From the NCBI RefSeq assembly GCF_008831285.2, contig NC_045150.1, positions 12,443,868 through 12,507,867 of the forward strand: a stretch of DNA of 64,000 bases, given 5' to 3'. The notes under the pieces were generated by a model that had not been told where the DNA came from, ran no database searches, and worked only from the letters and a program-made list of their open reading frames with translations. The DNA is from Nymphaea colorata. Taxonomy: Eukaryota > Streptophyta > Magnoliopsida > Nymphaeales > Nymphaeaceae. Made by a program: the position numbers and the translations under genes. This document shows, piece by piece, positions 1-11,105 of the stretch; the first letter of the stretch is position 1, and the number at the start of each line of letters is the position of its first letter.

Positions 1-900
1 CTACTAATACCGGTAAGTCCATTCTGACTTTCGGTGGTGCTTGTGATAACTATGAATGCATGTGAAAGGCAGGTCTGTCGAATTTTCTGTAAGTGAAATT
101 TGACTACTGTGGTCCCTGTGCAGATTATACTATATGTTAATGCAAGTGTGTCATTTGTGCATCATGCGTGTATCATGTTGTGATCTATTTACTGAAAATA
201 AAGCATAGGCTAAACTGAGTTCAATCATGAGGCATGATAGCATTATGTCGCTTTTTGTTCTCTGTGTCTGCGAGAGACTGAGACCAGGACAGAGCCCTAC
301 GGCTCTGTAAAAACTTTTTAGATCAGGACCCTCGTAGAGGATCTGTCTCCAAAGAATTCCACTACTGGAGTAAATTTTTTTTTATCTGCGTCTCTGGCAA
401 ATGGTAGAACAGGAGGCAGAGCCTACTCTGCTCGACATACACAGACTCAAAATAATGAACAAAGGAGGGAAGGAAATATACAACCTTTGCTCTCTCTACA
501 CAGTGTGAGAATCTGACCCAACGAATACCTGGAAAAGAGCCGGGATTCTCATGTCTGTTAAAACTGAAGGAAATTTTTTTTGTTGGGCCTCATTTTTTTT
601 AACTCGACCCGTCTGCCCCTGCCATCTCTACCGTTGAGCAGAAGCAGACGCCCAATCGACTGAAAACCAGTCGTCTTCCAAGTGCGAGGAGCAGAGATCT
701 TCTCTTGCTGAAAAAAGGGAGGCGACTTGGGTAAAGGAGGAAGACGGCATTTGACGCCCATATGAAATTGTCAGCTCATCCTGTCGTTTATCTGCTTCTG
801 GTTTTGGAAAGGTTGTCTTCCTCACAACAAAGACCAAGCAAGCACAGAGGAGGCCGCGGCCCAAATAGCCGTGCGGTAGAAATAGAATCGAGACAGCTCG
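1..900. other. Intergenic or transcribed leader, nothing identified
   Basis: I see no recognisable coding exon here. Reading frames on the minus strand between about 560 and 860 are short, do not start at a convincing ATG and match no family I know. If the promoter-like signals near 1050-1136 are real, this stretch would be the transcribed part of a minus-strand unit. Confidence 0.3.
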
Positions 901-1047
901 AGCAGGGGCCTCATATGCTCTTTGCTAGTTAAACTCTGCTCCTACAACCCTCTGTGTGGTAGAAATAGAGGAGGACACCTTCTCTTAGTGACAGTGGTGG
1001 AAGATGGTAAGAGGCAGCAATGGTGGCGTGGGAGGTGAAACCCTCTG

Positions 1048-1136
1048 CTAGGGTTTCGCGAGAGGGAAGAACTTTCGAGAGGAGAGAGAGAATGAAAGTG
1101 AAAATGAGGAAAAACGGGCGAAAAGAGGCTTTTATA
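1048..1136 (-). promoter_or_regulatory. Minus-strand core promoter: TATA box and telo-box leader
   Basis: On the minus strand there is TATAAAAG at 1136-1129, then a CT-rich leader and AAACCCTAG (telo-box) at 1056-1048. This order, with the telo-box in the 5' leader about 75 bp after the TATA, is common in plant housekeeping and ribosomal-protein promoters. I could not find a credible coding exon downstream (below 1040), so the unit may be non-coding, have its first coding exon outside the window, or be dead. Confidence 0.35.
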
Positions 1137-1140
1137 GTTA

Positions 1141-1608
1141 AAGTTCAAAAATTACAAAAATAGTCCACCATGTTAGTTAAATTCTCAAAAAGGCTGTTAT
1201 AAATTCTAGAATTTCATGACACAACTTTTTTGCTGAAAAACTCTTCCAAAAGAGGCTCGCGAAAGTTATTTTCATAAAAAACCTGAAACTTTGTAAGAAA
1301 TTGCTTTTTGGTACCCTCAAAATTACTAGAAATTACTAAAAGAGGGTTACGAAAAATTTATTTTGCAATTTCAGTAGGAAACCACGATTTTATGAGAATT
1401 ACATAGAGACACCCATAAGCTTGTTAGACAATTATAAAAGAAGGGCCCTGAAAATAACTCTGAAAAGAGATTATGTACGTTTCATATTTAATCTAATGTC
1501 TTGTTATTCTAAATATTATTTTAGAATGTTGTCTGAGATTCATGTACATGCTCTAGAGTACTTTCTTTAAGGCCTCTTGATGTAATATTGTAAACTTCTT
1601 TCTTTGTT
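1141..1608. other. Non-coding stretch before the copia gag
   Basis: AT-rich DNA with no exon. It probably includes part of the untranslated leader of the copia element that follows. I looked for a 5' LTR matching the 3' LTR at 5889-6152 and for the usual initiator-Met primer-binding site (TGGTATCAGAG) and found neither. Confidence 0.4.
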
Positions 1609-1647
1609 ATGATTGTTCTTTACTTGTCATCAAAAATTAATTTAGAA

Positions 1648-2971
1648 ATGACATCAAGAGTGGGAGCTTCTGAATTAGCTAAGACTGAAAAACTGAATGT
1701 GACAAATTTCCATGCATGGAAGCATAGAATAATGTTGGCCTTGACTTTAGAAAGACTCATTTACGTGATCAACGAGCCTTTTCCTATTTTAAGAGATAAA
1801 CCCACAAATGAAGAGAAAAAGGCATATGAGTCATTTACTTCTGATGATCTAATGGCTAAAACTATCATGTTAGCCTTCATGGAAGATGATCAAATCAGAG
1901 TCTTTGAGGATTGTCCAACTGCCAAGGATATGTTTGATACTATCGCTTCTAAATACAACACCATGACTGCTATGCACATTCAGTTACTACAAGAACACTA
2001 CAATTCCTATAGGATGAAAGAATCAGACAATGTAATGGACCATGTTAATTTGATGTTGGTCATGGCTAAAGATTTAGCCGTGGTAGGGAATGTCATATCT
2101 GATAATATGCAGATCAGCACAATCCTGAACAGCCTACCTCCTTCTTGGGATATGGCAGTTACTGCTTTGAGTGTTTGATACTCTTATTTTGGAAAAGCTT
2201 CCTATACAGTTAGCTCTACAGCAACAACGTCTGACCAAAAGAAATAAAACAGAATTGATGACAGTCCAGGAAAAACCTGCTGGTAGTCATGTGCCTGTAA
2301 AACCAAAACAATTTAAAAATCGAAATGATGGCAAGTTCAAGGGCAATTATGCAGGTACTAAGAAATCTCAAGGAACTGTAGTGAAATGCTATAGATGCGG
2401 AAAACCTGGACATATAAAGAAGAACTGCAGGACAAAATTCCCGAGTAAGAAAGACAACAATGGTCAGGGCAACTACAACAGAAGGAAGCCTCAAGGGGAC
2501 TCTGACAGAGAAGTCATCTATGTCGTGTCAGAATGTATGTTTGCAGATGGAGATTTAACTGGATGGTGGGTCGATTCGGGAGCTACTCATCACATTGCAA
2601 AGACAAATGAAGGAGTGATCCACATGGAAAATCTGAGTCCGGGAACCCATAAAGTCTATATGGAAAACAACTCTTATTGTGATGTCATGGGAATTGGGGC
2701 ATATCGTCTAAATGTTGGGGGTACAAGTGTTGTACTTAACGAGGTTTTGTATGTCCCATCCATGAGAAGGAATCTAGTGTCTGTTCCCGCACTAACTGAG
2801 AAAGGTTTTGAAGTACGTTTTATTCCAGGGAAAGTAACAGTGGGAAAACATGGAAGGTTCATGTTTGGTAGAAAATTTGTGAAAGAACATGGTATGTTCA
2901 AACTGAATGACATGAATGAAGCTTCAAGTTCTGCTTATTTCGATTGTGCAATGAGTGTGAATGTAAACTTA
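1648..2971 (+). pseudogene. copia gag, CCHC zinc knuckle and aspartic protease (frameshifted)
   Basis: The first part (1648-2178) is a copia gag of the UBN2 type, with the N-terminal LNVTNFHAWKHRI pattern in which host-plant copia gags bind the core. A frameshift near 2171-2178 moves the reading frame. The second part carries a CCHC zinc knuckle (CYRCGKPGHIKKNCR, about 2389-2433) and the protease active site WWVDSGATHHI (about 2566-2598). It ends at an in-frame TGA at 2972 where the family has the conserved LWH of the pre-integrase domain, so a TGG tryptophan codon has become a stop. An ATG at 1609 is also in frame; I prefer 1648 because the conserved part starts just after it. Confidence 0.85.
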
Positions 2972-2974
2972 TGA

Positions 2975-4033
2975 CATAAAAGATTAAGCCATATAAGCAT
3001 AAAAAAGATGCAGACTCTAGCACAACAAGGTTTAATACCTGAGATAAATATAAATGATTTTGCAAAATGCGAGTGATGTGTATACAAAAAAATGACAAGG
3101 AAACCATTTCCGTCTGAAGCAATTCGGGCCACTGAATTATTAGAGATAATTCATACTGATATATGTGGACCTTTCAGGATCCAAACTCACAGTGGCAAGT
3201 TATATTTCATAACATTTATTGACGACTTCTCAAGATTTGGTTACATATACTTATTTAGATATAAATCAGAAGCACTTGAGAAATTCAATGAATACAAATC
3301 TGAAGTCGAGAGACAACTTGGAAGAAATATCAAAATTGTAAGGTCTGATCGAGGAGGAGAATACACTTTTAGTAAATTCCTCGAATACTGCGAAGACCTT
3401 GGAATTAGTAAGCAAAAGACAATGCCTAAGACACCACAACAAAATGGTGTGGCTGAGAGGTGTAACAGAACCCTCTTGAACATGGTGAGATCCATGTTGG
3501 CAAGAGCACAATTACCAAAAGTCTTTTGGGGAGAAGCTGTGTTAACAGCTATGTATACAATAAATCGAGTGCCCTGCAAAGCAGTCCCAACCACTCCTTA
3601 TGAAAAATGGACTGGTGTAAAACTAGATCTAAGATATTTAAGAAGAAGGGGATCTGTAGCACACGTGAAAATTCTAGATCCAAAACTGAATAAACTAGAT
3701 AACAGATCAGTGAGATGTATATTTATTGGATACCCAAAAGGATCCAAGGGCTACAGATTATATCACTCATCTATGGGACTTATAGAAAGCAGAGATGTAG
3801 AGTTCATAGAAGAACTCAACAATAAAGATTTTGATCCAGTGGAATATTGAAACGATACACTGGATGACCTGATTTATTCAGATGATCAGTTTGGTAATGA
3901 ACCGACTGGAGATCAGTCTGGTAATGAGCCGACTGGAGGTCAGTTTGGCAATGAACCAACTGAGCATGAATCGTCTGAGGAACAGTCAGGTAATGAACCG
4001 ATTGAAGATCAGTTAGACAATTAACCAACTGAT
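2975..4033 (+). pseudogene. copia integrase, with a linker of tandem GNEPT repeats
   Basis: The pre-integrase HKRLSHIS motif opens the segment, interrupted by a TGA at 3074. The integrase core follows from 3092, with the DDE residues visible in HTDICGPF, SDRGGEY and QQNGVAER. The C-terminal part reaches the TGA at 3848. Between 3884 and 4019 the same frame encodes about four imperfect copies of DQxGNEPTG, roughly 27 bp per unit, then a TAA at 4021. That linker lies between integrase and reverse transcriptase, where copia polyproteins are usually variable and acidic. The integrase core itself is largely intact. Confidence 0.85.
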
Positions 4034-5723
4034 ATGAATACCTCGTCATCTCAGACGTTATCAGGTCATAAAAGACCTAGAGCTCCTCCTTCATATTTAA
4101 ATGATTATTATGTATATCTGGCAGAGGAGCTATGCTATTTAGCAGATATTGACAAAATGTCTGACAATCTGACATATGATGAAGCGGTTAGCTCGCATGA
4201 ATCGTCGGATTGGGTGAATGCTATGGATGAAGAAATTGAATCCATAGAAAAGAATAAAGTCTGGGAATTAGTAGATCTTCCTAATGATAGAAAACCCATT
4301 GGATGTAAATGGGTGCTAAGGAAGAAGTATAAAGCTGACGGATCAGTTGAAAAATTCAAAGCCAGACTAGTAGCGAAAGGTTTTTCCCAAAAGAAAGGAA
4401 TTGATTACTCAGAGACCTATTCGCTGGTCGCAAAGTTCGCATCAATCAGAATAATTTTGGCTATCGCGGCATTTTATGACTTGGATATTTGTCAGATGGA
4501 TGTGAAGACTGCTTTTCTTAATGGTGAGTTGAAAGAAACTATATATATGACTCAACCACAGGGATATGTTATCAAGAAAAAAGAAGACAAAGTGTACAAG
4601 TTGAATAAATCGTTGTATGGATTGAAACAGTCTCCTAGACAGTGGTATTTTGCTTTTCACAAAGCAATTACAAAGCTTGGGTTCGTTGAAAACCAACTAC
4701 ACCACTATGTGTATGTTTGGAAAAGTGAGAATCTTTTCTGTATTCTATCATTATATGTTGATGACATATTCCTAACAGGAAATGATAACGATATGATACT
4801 CAAAATGAAGATTTGGCTAGACAAAAACTTCGAAATGAAGGACTTAGGTGAAACATCCTATATATTATGAATCAAAATCACTCGAGATAGAAACTCAAGA
4901 ATCCTGAGTTTAAGCCAGGAACGGTATATTGATTATATCTTGAAGAAATTTCGTATGTTAGACTGCAAACCAATTGGGACTCCTATAGCTAAAGGAGCAA
5001 ACTTAAGCAGGAGTGATTGTCCTGGTGAAGGACAATAAAAATTAAATGTTCCATATGCACAAGCGGTTGGTAGTCTGATGTATTTAATGCTTTGTACCAG
5101 ACCAGACATAAATTTTCCTATCGGTCTGGTAAGTCGTTATCAAAGTAATCCTGGATGGCCTCAGGCCTCATTGGCAAGCAGTCAAAAGAATTTTTCGGTA
5201 TATTAAAGGAACAAAATGACTGAAATTGTCTTATCAAGCAGATGAGCTAACTTTAGTTGACTATTCCGATGCAGATTTTGCAGGCTGCAAAGATGATAGT
5301 AAATCCACTTCAGGATATGTTTTTCTCTTTGGAGGTGGGGCGATATCCTGGTCCTGTAAGAAACAGGGATGTGTTGCTCAGCACACACAGGAAGCAGAGT
5401 ATGTAGCATATAATGTTGCAACTACTTTTGCTGTCTGAATAAATCGGTTCTTGAAAGACTTGAAATTAGATCTTGCTCATGAACCGGTCCAACTGTACTG
5501 TGATAATCAGGCAGCGATATCTCTTATGAAAAATGGAGTTGTTAGCTCAAAGAGTAAACATATAATGGTGAAATACCATTATGTTCATGAAATGATCGAG
5601 AAAAATGAAATCTCAGTTGAATATTTACCTACAAATGATATGGTGGTTGATCCCTTAACCAAGGAAATATCTAAAGACTTGTTTTCAAAACATGTAGCTC
5701 ATATGGGGCTAAGATATATTTGA
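4034..5723 (+). pseudogene. copia reverse transcriptase and RNase H (stops and frameshift)
   Basis: The RT starts with the copia pattern WVNAMDEEIESIEKN, continues through the GCKWVLRKKY and KARLVAKGFSQ blocks, and contains the catalytic SLYVDDIFLTG (about 4750). A TGA at 4868 interrupts the conserved YIL-IKI block. The reading frame resumes to a TAA at 5036, then a frameshift near 5160 separates RT from RNase H. RNase H (from about 5250) shows DYSDADFAGC, KSTSGYVF and, after a TGA at 5436, LYCDNQAAI and KHIMVKYHYVHE. The stop at 5436 again replaces a position where related elements usually have tryptophan (AVW). Confidence 0.88.
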
Positions 5724-5888
5724 AAGGTTGCGAAGGAAAACCCATTGAATGGAAAACCTCGCTGTAAACCTTAAAAAATGTTTAGGTTACGTTGGATAAG
5801 CCAATTAAGGAAAACCACGTAACAAATTGAATAAAGAAAACCCACATATAGTGGAAGAAAACTGGCGGTCTCATCGCCAAGTGGGAGA

Positions 5889-6152
5889 TGTTGGATAGTG
5901 GTCATTGAGCCCTATCCGGATATCTAGCAGTTACTAGATTTTAATCTAAAACTGTTCCTAAAAAATCTCCTAGAAAATCTCCCAAAGAACTGCAGCTAGG
6001 GTTTGGGAAAAACCTAAGGAGCTGGACTATATATTCCTAGCAAGCTCTCTTGAACATACTAATCAGCCGTGAGCAGCCCCTTGGAAGAAAACCCCAAAAT
6101 CTAATATCTACTTCTTTATCCTCCTCTTGCACTTGTTTTGTTTGGTTTTACA
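5889..6152 (+). repeat. 3' LTR of the copia element
   Basis: The 264-bp LTR begins TGTTGGATAGTGG immediately after a purine-rich tract (AAGTGGGAGA, 5879-5888) that fits a polypurine tract, and ends TGGTTTTACA. TG...CA ends are kept. The family resemblance and the junction with the NET2-like fragment at 6153 support the right end. Without the 5' LTR, the target duplication cannot be checked. Confidence 0.75.
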
Positions 6153-7093
6153 GGGGACCGTCCCAGCTGGCTGGAGAAGTTACTATGCAGGCGACTACGT
6201 GCATCCTCCACTGCAAATACACTTGACCCAACAGATTTGATGTCAGGATGTTCATAATCCATTTGCAGGATGCTTAGTTTCTGTTTTAGCGATTCAATTT
6301 CTGCATCGTTACGTGCAGTTGTTGACTCCAGCGACCTGACCTTTAATATTTTTTCTGAAAGATCCTGGTTCCGTTTCTTTACTTGAGAAAGTTTTTGCTT
6401 TGTTTCATTGTACTTGCAAAGAACAGATGTGTACGTCAATAATGTCTTCTCCTTGCCTTCAATCCCCTCTAAGAATCTTTTCCAAGCTTGTGAACTGACT
6501 AATTCTAAGCACAAGTATTCTGAAATTCATTGCCAAAATTGAAGCTTTCGACATCTGATTTTTGTTCGGACCCACATTTAACCTCGGGATCAAACTCAGA
6601 AGTTCTGTCTCATACCCAGAATAAGATTTTTCGATTTCTTCGCACTGTTTAACTTCTCCATCAAATTCACAGCCAGGCTTTTCAGTTTCCTTTGGCAGCT
6701 TGCTAGCTTCTGCTTCCTTTTTCATGTCCACACCTTTTCCATTGTCAGTTCCAGCATTGGGAGCTTCATTTGCAATTTTGACTTCTTGAAATTCATGTTC
6801 AGCACCAGACGGAACCAAATCAGAGTTTTCATCTTCATTATGATTCTGTTGGCTTTTCATTTCTCCTGCAAGATCATCAGGATTGCAAGATGCTTCTGCT
6901 AGGTGGTTCTGAAGCTGTGCTTTCTGTTCCTCGATGCAAAGATTAAGATCTTGAACACCCTGCAGTTCCAGTCTAGCTCATTTATTCTGTTATTCATTGT
7001 CTTGGCATCATCCTTGAGCAACATGTTGCCTTCTTGAAGGCTTTGGAAGTGCTCTTCTACAGGGACCACCCCCTTGTGTGTGGTAGAACTCAA
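6153..7093 (-). pseudogene. NETWORKED-2 (NET2/KIP1-like) gene fragment, frameshifted
   Basis: Read on the minus strand, this is a stretch of the coiled-coil part of a plant NET2 protein, a family that binds actin through an N-terminal NAB/KIP1 domain. Recognisable blocks in order are NMLLKDDAKTMNNRINEL (near 7020), GVQDLNLCIEEQKAQLQNHL in a second frame (6960-6900), a hydrophilic region, and WKRFLEGIEGKEKTLLTYTS with LSQVKKRNQDLSEKI and DAEIESLKQKL (6490-6260). At least two frameshifts (near 6965 and 6510) break it. The NAB domain and the C-terminus are absent; the sequence stops exactly where the copia LTR begins. Identification rests on remembered family patterns, not an alignment. Confidence 0.65.
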
Positions 7094-7114
7094 GAAGATA
7101 TCAGCCAGGGACAG

Positions 7115-7290
7115 CTAAGGAGGAGGAGGTTGATGCACAATTAAGGTGCATGGATGCCATTTTAAGGATCTCAAGCAGCATTTAGCGGCAGCTGGCAATC
7201 GCATGGTTCTGCAGACGCCTCCGAGATCAGCAGTTCAAAGCCGGCCAATGGGTGTACCTTAGACGACCAGCCCATGGATTGGGAACAAGG
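7115..7290 (+). pseudogene. Ty3/gypsy integrase C-terminal scrap
   Basis: Reading three frames in turn gives the blocks VDAQLRCMDAILRI, LKQHLAAAGNRM and LRDQQFKAGQWVYLRR. These match the end of plant gypsy integrases, where the sequence usually reads ...LK..L..AQNRMK..AD..R.D..F..GDWVYLRL. Two frameshifts separate the blocks. No other part of a gypsy element is visible next to it. Confidence 0.6.
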
Positions 7291-7514
7291 TAACACAACA
7301 CGAGGCAGGGTGGAGCCAGAATTTTTTTTAGGGATGGGTCAACGGTTCATGGGTCGGACTAAAAAAGGTGACTGATCAGGCTAAATTAAAAAAATTTAAT
7401 TTTCTCAATATAGTTTTTTTTTTTTCTTGCACTCACCCGAGTGATGGCCCAAGTGGCACCCACCTCCCTCCGCCCCGAGGTAACGTGAAGCCGGCATCTC
7501 AGAAAATGATGAGC

Positions 7515-7960
7515 TTGAATGTAAAAAGTTATAAGCCACGGATCCCAGGTCTGCAATAATCAAATGCAACCTGAGTGAGCTCTAGATTGAGCTCGAGCCT
7601 CTTCGATCATCGACGTGTGTTCTCAATACATTAAAGATGTCGTGTTTGCTTCGTGGCATCCTTAAAAAGAATCAAAGAGTGTTGAGGGTTGGTATGGGCC
7701 GTTTGACAAGGTCAAGCTCGGGCGAGCTTGAAGCCCTTGCTAGCAGGAAAGAGTCGTAGGCTTTGGCTCCACTTCAATTTTTTTAAAAAAAAAATTACAT
7801 GTAAATTTTTAAAAAATTTACTTGCTTTATATAAAAATGTTAAAAAATGATGTTTTGGATTTAATCAAAATTTAAAAACTTTAATTTGATCTTTAGCCCA
7901 ATCCTTTGTAAGAGAGAGAAATTCAGGGGAAATCCTTAGTGATCTATCCAAGGTTTTTGT
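7515..7960 (-). repeat. Inverted copy of the repeat block at 10685-10905
   Basis: 7515-7720 is the reverse complement of about 10720-10905, with mismatches and small indels; both carry AAAAAGAATCAAAGAGTGTT (minus-to-plus) and a GCTCGAG block. A further piece at 7905-7960 is the reverse complement of about 10685-10715. The 7720-7905 interval has no counterpart in the second copy. Confidence 0.6.
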
Positions 7961-7974
7961 GACTAAAAGCTGAT

Positions 7975-8165
7975 TTGACATTCCCATCGGTGGGGAATCA
8001 AACGCACCCTCAATTATTTATTATTTAAATATTCATCATTATCAGAAAGTAAATACACATGGACACGGCAGCTATGGAGAATTACAAGCTAAACTTAGGT
8101 TCAGCTAAGTTCAGCCGCATGTGGTGTTTGCATCAGACTTAAATCACTTAGTGCCCCTCAACCAA
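7975..8165 (+). repeat. Direct copy of the repeat block at 11028-11690
   Basis: From GAATCAAACGCACCCTCAAT onward this matches 11031-11105, including the ATGGACA-GGCAGC-ATGGAG block. It continues as a match to 11592-11690 (AAGCT, then CTTAGGTTCA and CAGCCGCAT). The second copy is interrupted by about 485 bp absent here. Confidence 0.6.
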
Positions 8166-8670
8166 AACTTCACTACGTCTGTATGAACTATATAATGACT
8201 TGACATATTTCTATAAGAAAGACGAAACGTTCACCATTATTGGATTGAGCATCGGTCGACTCTTAGTTTGTCAATATTAGTCTCCGCATTTTGCCATATT
8301 GGTTTTATAGCACCCCATTAAATGTTTAGTCTCGTATCCAATATTATTTGGAGTTTTTTAAAATGTTGGTTAAATGATTATTTGTCATGGTTTTTAGCTT
8401 TTTTTTAGAAAAAAAACAAAACAAAGATACTGACATGCGGTTGGGTTGAGATTAGTTTAATAGAAGCCCAAAACCTAATATTGTGGGAGTTGGTGGGATT
8501 GCTGGATATTTGTGCTTTCACATAGTTTAGTTTATTATATATTGATACCTTTTACATTTATTTATTTTTTCATAAAATTTGAGATTAGATCACCATATCA
8601 TTAATTGGATTTAGATCCAAATTCAGTCCATAAGCTATCTTTTGATATAATAAAAATGTAGCATAAGAAA
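8166..8670. other. Intergenic, nothing identified
   Basis: AT-rich sequence with no exon, RNA gene or clear repeat that I can name. Confidence 0.5.
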
Positions 8671-8932
8671 TAGACCTGGGCATCAAGCCGGCCCGATGTC
8701 AAACTTGAGCCCGGTCTCAGGCCCAGGTTCAGCCTGGTTACAATAAAAACTTATTTTTTTTAAATGCATAATAATTTTTTTAAATATAAAATAAAAGTTT
8801 AATAATAAATCATATATTATTAATAATAAAAAATATTATTTCAAAGTTATCAAAACGAATCGGACTTTTTCGGGCCTGTATCAAGCTAGGTACCGGGTAC
8901 CCGCCAGCAGCCTAGGGCAGTGCCCATGTCTA
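8671..8932. mobile_element. hAT-like MITE, family A, copy 1
   Basis: The element starts TAGACCTGGGCA and ends TGCCCATGTCTA, an 11-of-12 terminal inverted repeat. It is flanked on both sides by the identical 8-bp duplication ATAAGAAA (8663-8670 and 8933-8940), the target size of hAT transposases. GC-rich ends with GGCCCG-type words surround an AT-rich centre with no reading frame, so it is non-autonomous. Related copies are at 25846-26202 and 63171-63435. Confidence 0.8.
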
Positions 8933-9125
8933 ATAAGAAAAGGTTAATTGACCCTGCCTTGTTTGTATGGATGGTTTTGGAGTCAGGTCTCGTTGGCCTA
9001 TACCAATCAAGTTGGACCAACTGTCAACCCCAAGTCTAAAACTTTGATGTTCAATTCCTTGCTACTGTCTAGATCTTGCCCAAATCTGACCTGGTCCAAG
9101 AAATAACACGAACTTGTGCTAATAA

Positions 9126-9479
9126 TTGAGATGTCAATATGTCTGATTTGGATCGGAAATCTGTCTAAATAGATTTTAAAAAAATTGATATGGAAAAAGT
9201 ATCTGATTAAGAAATCAGATCAAATATAGTTTTAAATAAATATTCTATATTCAATGCTCTACATTTTGGAAGCCGATTGGATTCGGTTCAAAATTCAGAT
9301 TTGAATTTAGATATGAATTTAAATATCGGATTCTAATTGGATCCAGATTGTGAAATCAGTTTTGGATTCAAATATGACTTTTTTCGCTCATATTTGAATC
9401 CAAATATGTGAACATCCAAAAAAAATTTGGATATGGTTAAGAGTATATATGTTTCTAATCCTATCTGTTGGCATTCCTA
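9126..9479. mobile_element. Possible degenerate hAT-like MITE
   Basis: The stretch begins TTGAGATGTCAA and ends TTGGCATTCCTA, which resemble inverted ends of plant hAT MITEs that start TAGRGGTGTCAA. The interior is rich in words such as GGATTTGAATTTAG and looks partly palindromic. The flanking 8 bp match at only 5 positions, so this is weak. Confidence 0.3.
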
Positions 9480-10684
9480 GCTGAGACAGAAACCAGATTT
9501 GAAATCCATACATGATACACAGTTTCCGAATTCAAATACATTTGCATTTCTTTTATTTGGGTTCTGCTCTAGATTCAGACTGAGGCTCAGTCCAGTTGCA
9601 TTCCTTTAACAAGTCCTGGACCTTGAAAATTCTCTTATCAGATTTGAGTTTTGGATTGCAATTTATGTACGGGAATACAAACGCGAGCGGGATCCAAATC
9701 ATAGACTGATAAAAAAAATATGAATACGATTACATGCAAAAGACAGATGCAATGATAATTGGATCCAGGTTTTGTTTGGAAAACTCCACACTCCAATTTT
9801 GATCATCTCAATTATGTCAAATTTGGATCTGGCAATTCCTGAACCAAAATCAGGTTCAGACGGTGTGTATTGCTACATATTCAGGTTCTCAATTACGCTA
9901 AATTTGGATCTGATAATAACCGAATCAAAGTTGGATTCAAACTGTGTATTGTTACATCTTCGGGTTTCAAATGTGCAGGTGGCCCAATCCAGACTCAATC
10001 TGTTTGCCTCCACCCGAGTTAGGTTCAGATCGTGGTTTTCAGGTTTGAATTATGTGATGCTGGTTGGACTAAAATCTGCAGGGTGTAGTTGAGATTCAAT
10101 GATTTAAATCCATGGATCTAATATGGAATATCTTTGAAGATGTTGCACGGGATCCACCGTAAAGATCCATGGTTTTAAAAAGGTTTGGATCTGGTCAGGC
10201 CTAATATACCATCCACACCTGATAGCCTCAAGATTTTATTTTTCATGGTCATAAAGTCTGGTCTAGGACATTTATTAGTGTAAGATAAGAGGGAGACGGA
10301 TATGTATTGGGTCCATGAAAACTCAAATCACATGTAAAAAATTAACCCTTAAACTTACTAATATATCATTTTTTGGTGGCGGTGCCAGACATTCTTGGTT
10401 GATGAGTACTTTAATTTTAAATTTCAAATTTTAAAAGGCACTTACATGTCAAAAAAAGCCTAAAAATTAATGAAGTTTTGATTATCCACTTTCTCTTCAC
10501 CGCCCTTATTTTATTTTATTGTACTGTTATCTTGTATATAATTCGTCGTTTTTATTTTGTTTTTATGGTTTGTCTATATATAGGGGATTTATTGTTTCAA
10601 AATTTTGTTATGCATTATCATTTTATCGTATCTCTCTCTTTCTATCTCCTCAGTGATGTAGAGCTTTTTTTATATCTCAGAAAA
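9480..10684. other. AT-rich repetitive intergenic DNA
   Basis: Many copies of short words such as GGATCCAAAT, GATTTGGAT and AATTTGGATCTG occur, but I could not define element ends. No credible exon is visible. Confidence 0.4.
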
Positions 10685-10860
10685 CAAAAACCCTGGATTA
10701 ATCACCAAGGATTTTGAACGGCCCCTACCAACCCCAAACACTCTTTGATTCTTTTTAAGAATGCAAATGGATCGTAAAGAAAACACGAAGCAAACAAGAC
10801 ATCTTTAACGATTTGAGAACCTAGATCGGCGATCGAAAAAGCTCGAGCTCTATTACTCAG
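10685..10860 (+). repeat. Second copy of the inverted repeat block
   Basis: This is the reverse complement of 7573-7960 (with an insertion in that copy). It leads straight into the MITE-like unit that starts near 10861. Confidence 0.6.
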
Positions 10861-11044
10861 GTTGCGTTTGATTACTGCAGATCTGAGATCCGTGGTTTAT
10901 ACTTTTTTTTTATATTAAAGTGTGGATTTGAAATCCACGTTGTGGGTAAAAGCTGAAAACGACAGTTTGATACAAGTGTAGATTTCAGCTATCACAGCTT
11001 TGAGATTCCCTCGGATCTGAGATATGTGAGAATCAAACGCACCC
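10861..11044. mobile_element. Short MITE with GGKTGCGTTTGATT ends
   Basis: The ends GGTTGCGTTTGATT and (reverse complement) GGGTGCGTTTGATT form an imperfect terminal inverted repeat of about 30 bp that also includes GATCTGAGATCC. The 184-bp unit has no coding capacity. I cannot fix the target duplication (CTCA flanks both sides), so the superfamily (PIF/Harbinger or other) is open. Its two halves are found separated and one inverted at 7515-8010. Confidence 0.5.
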
Positions 11045-11105
11045 TCAATTAATCATTATAAGGAAATAAATACAAATGGACAGGGCAGCCATGGAGCATT
11101 ACAAG

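Larger units (their letters stand above)
1609..6152 (+). mobile_element. Degenerate Ty1/copia retrotransposon, 5' LTR not visible
   Basis: The order gag, zinc knuckle, protease, integrase, reverse transcriptase, RNase H and then a 3' LTR is that of Ty1/copia (Pseudoviridae-type elements). The polyprotein is broken: a frameshift near 2175 inside gag, in-frame stops at 2972, 3074, 3848, 4021, 4868, 5036, 5217 and 5436, and a second frameshift near 5160. It therefore cannot make a working polyprotein. The right boundary is the 3' LTR ending at 6152. The left boundary is uncertain because no 5' LTR or primer-binding site is visible, so the start given is only the first in-frame ATG of gag. The element ends directly against a NETWORKED-2-like gene fragment. 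Confidence 0.9.
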
